Below, piece by piece: positions 61,576-64,000 of a stretch of 64,000 nt of DNA. How positions within the stretch are numbered: position 1 is the first letter of the stretch; the number at the start of each line of letters is the position of its first letter. Made by a program: the position numbers and the translations under genes. The DNA is from Casuarius casuarius (lineage: Eukaryota > Chordata > Aves > Casuariiformes > Casuariidae), in the NCBI GenBank assembly GCA_003342895.1, contig PTFA01000280.1:130331-194330 (forward strand), written 5' to 3'. The notes below the pieces were generated by a model. The model was not told the origin of the DNA. It did no database searches and was given only the letters and a program-made list of their open reading frames with translations.

Positions 61576-62087
61576 CTTCCAGTACAGGATTAGTGACCTC
61601 TGATGATTTGGAAACCATGAAGAGCATCAGCTTTGAGTCCATCCAGGAAAAAGCCTATGTTATAGTGCTACAGCAAATTTTTCACTTCTGTAACAGAGAC
61701 AAGGATGGAGAAAGGTTGTCAACATTAACACTGTGCTTGCCATTCAGATTTGCCCTCGGCAGTGCAATAGAACAAGGGAAAACACAGAATCACACTTTAT
61801 CTTTCCAAATTGCTAGAAAAAATACAGCAGGAGAATCATATTATCTTCCTTTTCTACACTATTACTTTCCTAGATTGCTTATCCATATTCAGCCCTATTA
61901 TTTAACAATAGGAACTGTAATTCCATCTTCACATATGATTTACTGTCACCTATCTGTTTGGAAGTTATCACCTCAGACAACAGCAACAGCACAATTTGTG
62001 AACTTTGATAGGACAGTAAAGCCATTTTATCACATAAATGGTAATTTAATACTGTTTTCAGAAGGCAGCAGCCACTTCTATATTTAG
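61576..62087 (+). CDS. candidate coding exon or chance ORF, about 170 codons
   Basis: TCTTTTCTAGTCTGCAG ending at 61575 is a reasonable acceptor. The frame after it is open to a TAG at 62085. It starts SSTGLVTSDDLETMKSISFE, and the first ATG in frame is at 61617. The first 50 or so residues look protein-like; the rest is richer in aromatic residues and Ile/Leu, as in translated AT-rich DNA. It is long for AT-rich sequence, although one such frame in 64 kb can occur by chance. I know no related protein. No donor or polyadenylation signal is obvious at the 3' side. Confidence 0.2.
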
Positions 62088-63079
62088 GTTACCTAACACA
62101 TACTGTTCTGTGACATTTTGGGGGGCGCAGAAGAGGAGAAAGCGTGAGCAGGGGAGGTTACAAAGCTGTCTTCTCCACAGAAGAATTCTGCTTGTGTTTG
62201 GCTAAGTTATAAAGGGGTTAAAATTACTATCCCCCATCATTTGTTTTACTCAGAAAAATGCTGGCAGACTGCCCAAACTGTCATATAACACAGTCTAAAG
62301 AGATGGATACGTATCATAACTGAGGCAGCTACATCCAGCTGATGCTACCACTAATATTAATAACACTCAGAGAAAAGCGATGTGGATTACGTGTCTCCAT
62401 CATGCCCCAGGAACACCTATCAGCGCACGTATGGGAGGTACCCTGCTCCCTCTCCAGCAGCAGACTGCTCCCACCACTCCTTTCGGAGGCAGGAGCCAGA
62501 GGGGAGGAAAGACGAGATGTGGACTGACTCCTCCAAAGCTCCACAAACTCAGGATATGCTCAAAAAGAGCCAGGAACCCGTAACATTTAAGAAACATGGA
62601 AGCATTTCTCACAAATAGAAAACAGTAGCATAATTGGACACCCATTCTCCAACACCAGCTCTCCTAACACTGCCAAATTCTGCAGTCTACTTTTGACTGT
62701 GAGCTATGGGTCCACCAACTGGCCTATCACTGCTTGAGCTACAGGATTAACTATACTAACCGGCAGGAGAAGCAGTTGGTACAGTACTAATATTAAGAGC
62801 ACAAATCTTCCGACAAGACTCAACATGATGAAAGGAGAGTATGGTTTCTAACAAATACAGTTGCTGGTTTTACCCGTTTACTATTTTATTTTGACTTGGA
62901 TGGCTCTCTAATGCAGGCTGATTCCGAAAGTTTCATCTACTGAAGATTTCTTAAAGCTAAGTCCCAGTCAGCCTTTCTTCAGTGTTCATTCTTGTTTGAA
63001 ATAAGAATAATTGATATGTAATTTCTGCATGGCATAATAGGTTCAGTAAATGCAACATTTTACATTCTTTTGTGTAATT

Positions 63080-63107
63080 CTAGATCTAAGACCCTAGATC
63101 TAGACCC
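63080..63107. repeat. short AGATCT-centred duplication
   Basis: TCTAGATCTAAGACC is followed by CTAGATCTAGACC. Both contain the palindrome TAGATCTA, giving a 14-base near-tandem repeat. Confidence 0.8.
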
Positions 63108-63810
63108 TTTTTTATTAACCCATGCCCAATTCAGATCCTAAAAATCCAACAGACCCATTCGGTCAAGTTGGCCATTTGAAAATAAAAAGTTGATCCTCAG
63201 ACTGACATCTTGAAACTTTATACTCCCTCACAAAGCATATCACAGTCTGCTAAAGCAGAGGATCAAAATGTCTTGATAAACTGATGAGAATCATAATCAT
63301 TCTTTCCCAGTCTTCTGTTTCCTCTCTACTTCTTTCAACATTTTGGATTATATTTATGTTTCTTTCCTGAATTTCTTTTCCATTTATCAAAAAGACTGAC
63401 AAAAGAAATGATTTAATCCTAGCATACTTCTTATCGTTGTTCTCTCCACATTTTTTGATAGCAGTTCATCCACTGTTTGGTGGATATTACTGAAAAACAA
63501 AGTACACTACTCAATGCTTAACTTAGTGAAGATGAGTAGAAGGAAGCGGGACATTTCTAGATATTACAAAAACTCATAATAACAGATTATACATATTAAA
63601 AGTTCAAATAAAATCAAATCCTCCTTGTGCTGGAAATGGATGGGGCTGGCAGAGACCAGGAGAATCCTCTAGTAATAGGTTTACTAAGACTAACTTAAGT
63701 TTTAGTCACTTCTGCTGCTCCATGCAAACTCATAATCAGAAAAGGTTCAACTCTACAGGTCTTGCCAAGTAAATAAATACAATTGCAAAGACAGGGAAAA
63801 CAGGAGTACG

Positions 63811-63925
63811 GTCATTTTATAGTTAGGATACAGAGGAACAGATGGGCATGAACCTTCGCTATAACCATGCAGACAGAGTCAGTATTTGAACTCAGTTCCT
63901 TCCTCCCAGGTCCAGTTTGCAGCAT
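63811..63925 (+). mobile_element. MIR-like CORE-SINE relic
   Basis: GTCATTTTATAGTTAGGATA, then CAGAGGAACAGATGGG, then TATTTGAACTCAGTTCCTTC and CTCCCAGGTCCAGTTTGC follow the order of the MIR family 3' part (CATTTTACAGATGAGGAAAC, TGAGGCACAGAGAGG, GGGATTAGAACTCAGGTC, GACTCCCAGTCCAGTGCTC). The match is diverged, as expected for a repeat older than the bird-mammal split. Confidence 0.5.
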
Positions 63926-64000
63926 CAGCCTCAAGAGGGACACACCGTTAACTGAAGGAGAGGCAGCTGGGGTGCCCTTTTGTAACAGCATGTCCCATAC

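Larger units (their letters stand above)
60301..63808. other. noncoding DNA with one long open frame
   Basis: The LINE may continue with poor similarity to about 60750. The long frame at 61576-62087 is listed separately. GC is slightly raised at 62390-62530 without an exon signal. The remainder is plain. Confidence 0.45.

Overview
This window reads as one AT-rich, gene-poor stretch of sauropsid nuclear DNA, most likely from a bird. I infer this from what is present and what is missing. The recognisable interspersed repeats are chicken-repeat-1 (CR1) LINEs plus a few very old amniote-wide repeats. There are no Alu, L1 or other mammalian elements, and total repeat density is low. A turtle or crocodilian is the main alternative. 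There are no bacterial operons, ribosome binding sites, tRNAs, rRNAs, CRISPR arrays or viral genes. Single ambiguous bases (19 Ns, 17 of them before position 9,600) point to a draft assembly.

No protein-coding gene can be called with confidence. Almost all open frames are short and compositional. A few segments have splice-like borders and an open frame: about 1570-1607 (-), 23367-23380 (-), 31831-31920 (+), 41131-41317 (+) and 61576-62087 (+). They are listed as low-confidence candidates. The window is probably intergenic, or lies inside large introns.

Layout. 1-10 kb: plain AT-rich DNA, an old palindromic MITE-like relic (about 2815-2946) and a GC-rich block holding a 76-78 bp tandem duplication (3132-3283). 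10.2-10.5 kb: a large TG/TA/TAAA simple-repeat block with inverted symmetry. 10.5-22 kb: plain, with a purine-rich tract near 12 kb and a forkhead-like site near 17.7 kb. 22.2-22.45 kb: a small CpG-rich island. 22.5-34 kb: plain, with a CR1 3' end at about 30.75 kb. 34.3-37.1 kb: marked pyrimidine skew on the + strand, with a young 53 bp tandem duplication. 37.3-38.5 kb: possible conserved noncoding DNA with an RFX X-box-like palindrome. 38.97-39.6 kb: two CR1 remnants on the - strand. 46.1-46.3 kb: an ancient amniote repeat. 48.2-48.3 kb: a strong G-quadruplex motif beside a 21 bp duplication. 54.0-55.1 kb: two small CpG islands about 0.7 kb apart, the best promoter candidate in the window. 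58.9-60.3 kb: the longest element, an old CR1-family LINE on the - strand with the imprint of its reverse transcriptase. 63.8-63.9 kb: a MIR-like CORE-SINE relic.

I found no clear new biological system. The items most worth checking are the paired CpG islands at 54-55 kb, the candidate exons, the X-box-like sites and the 48.27 kb quadruplex.
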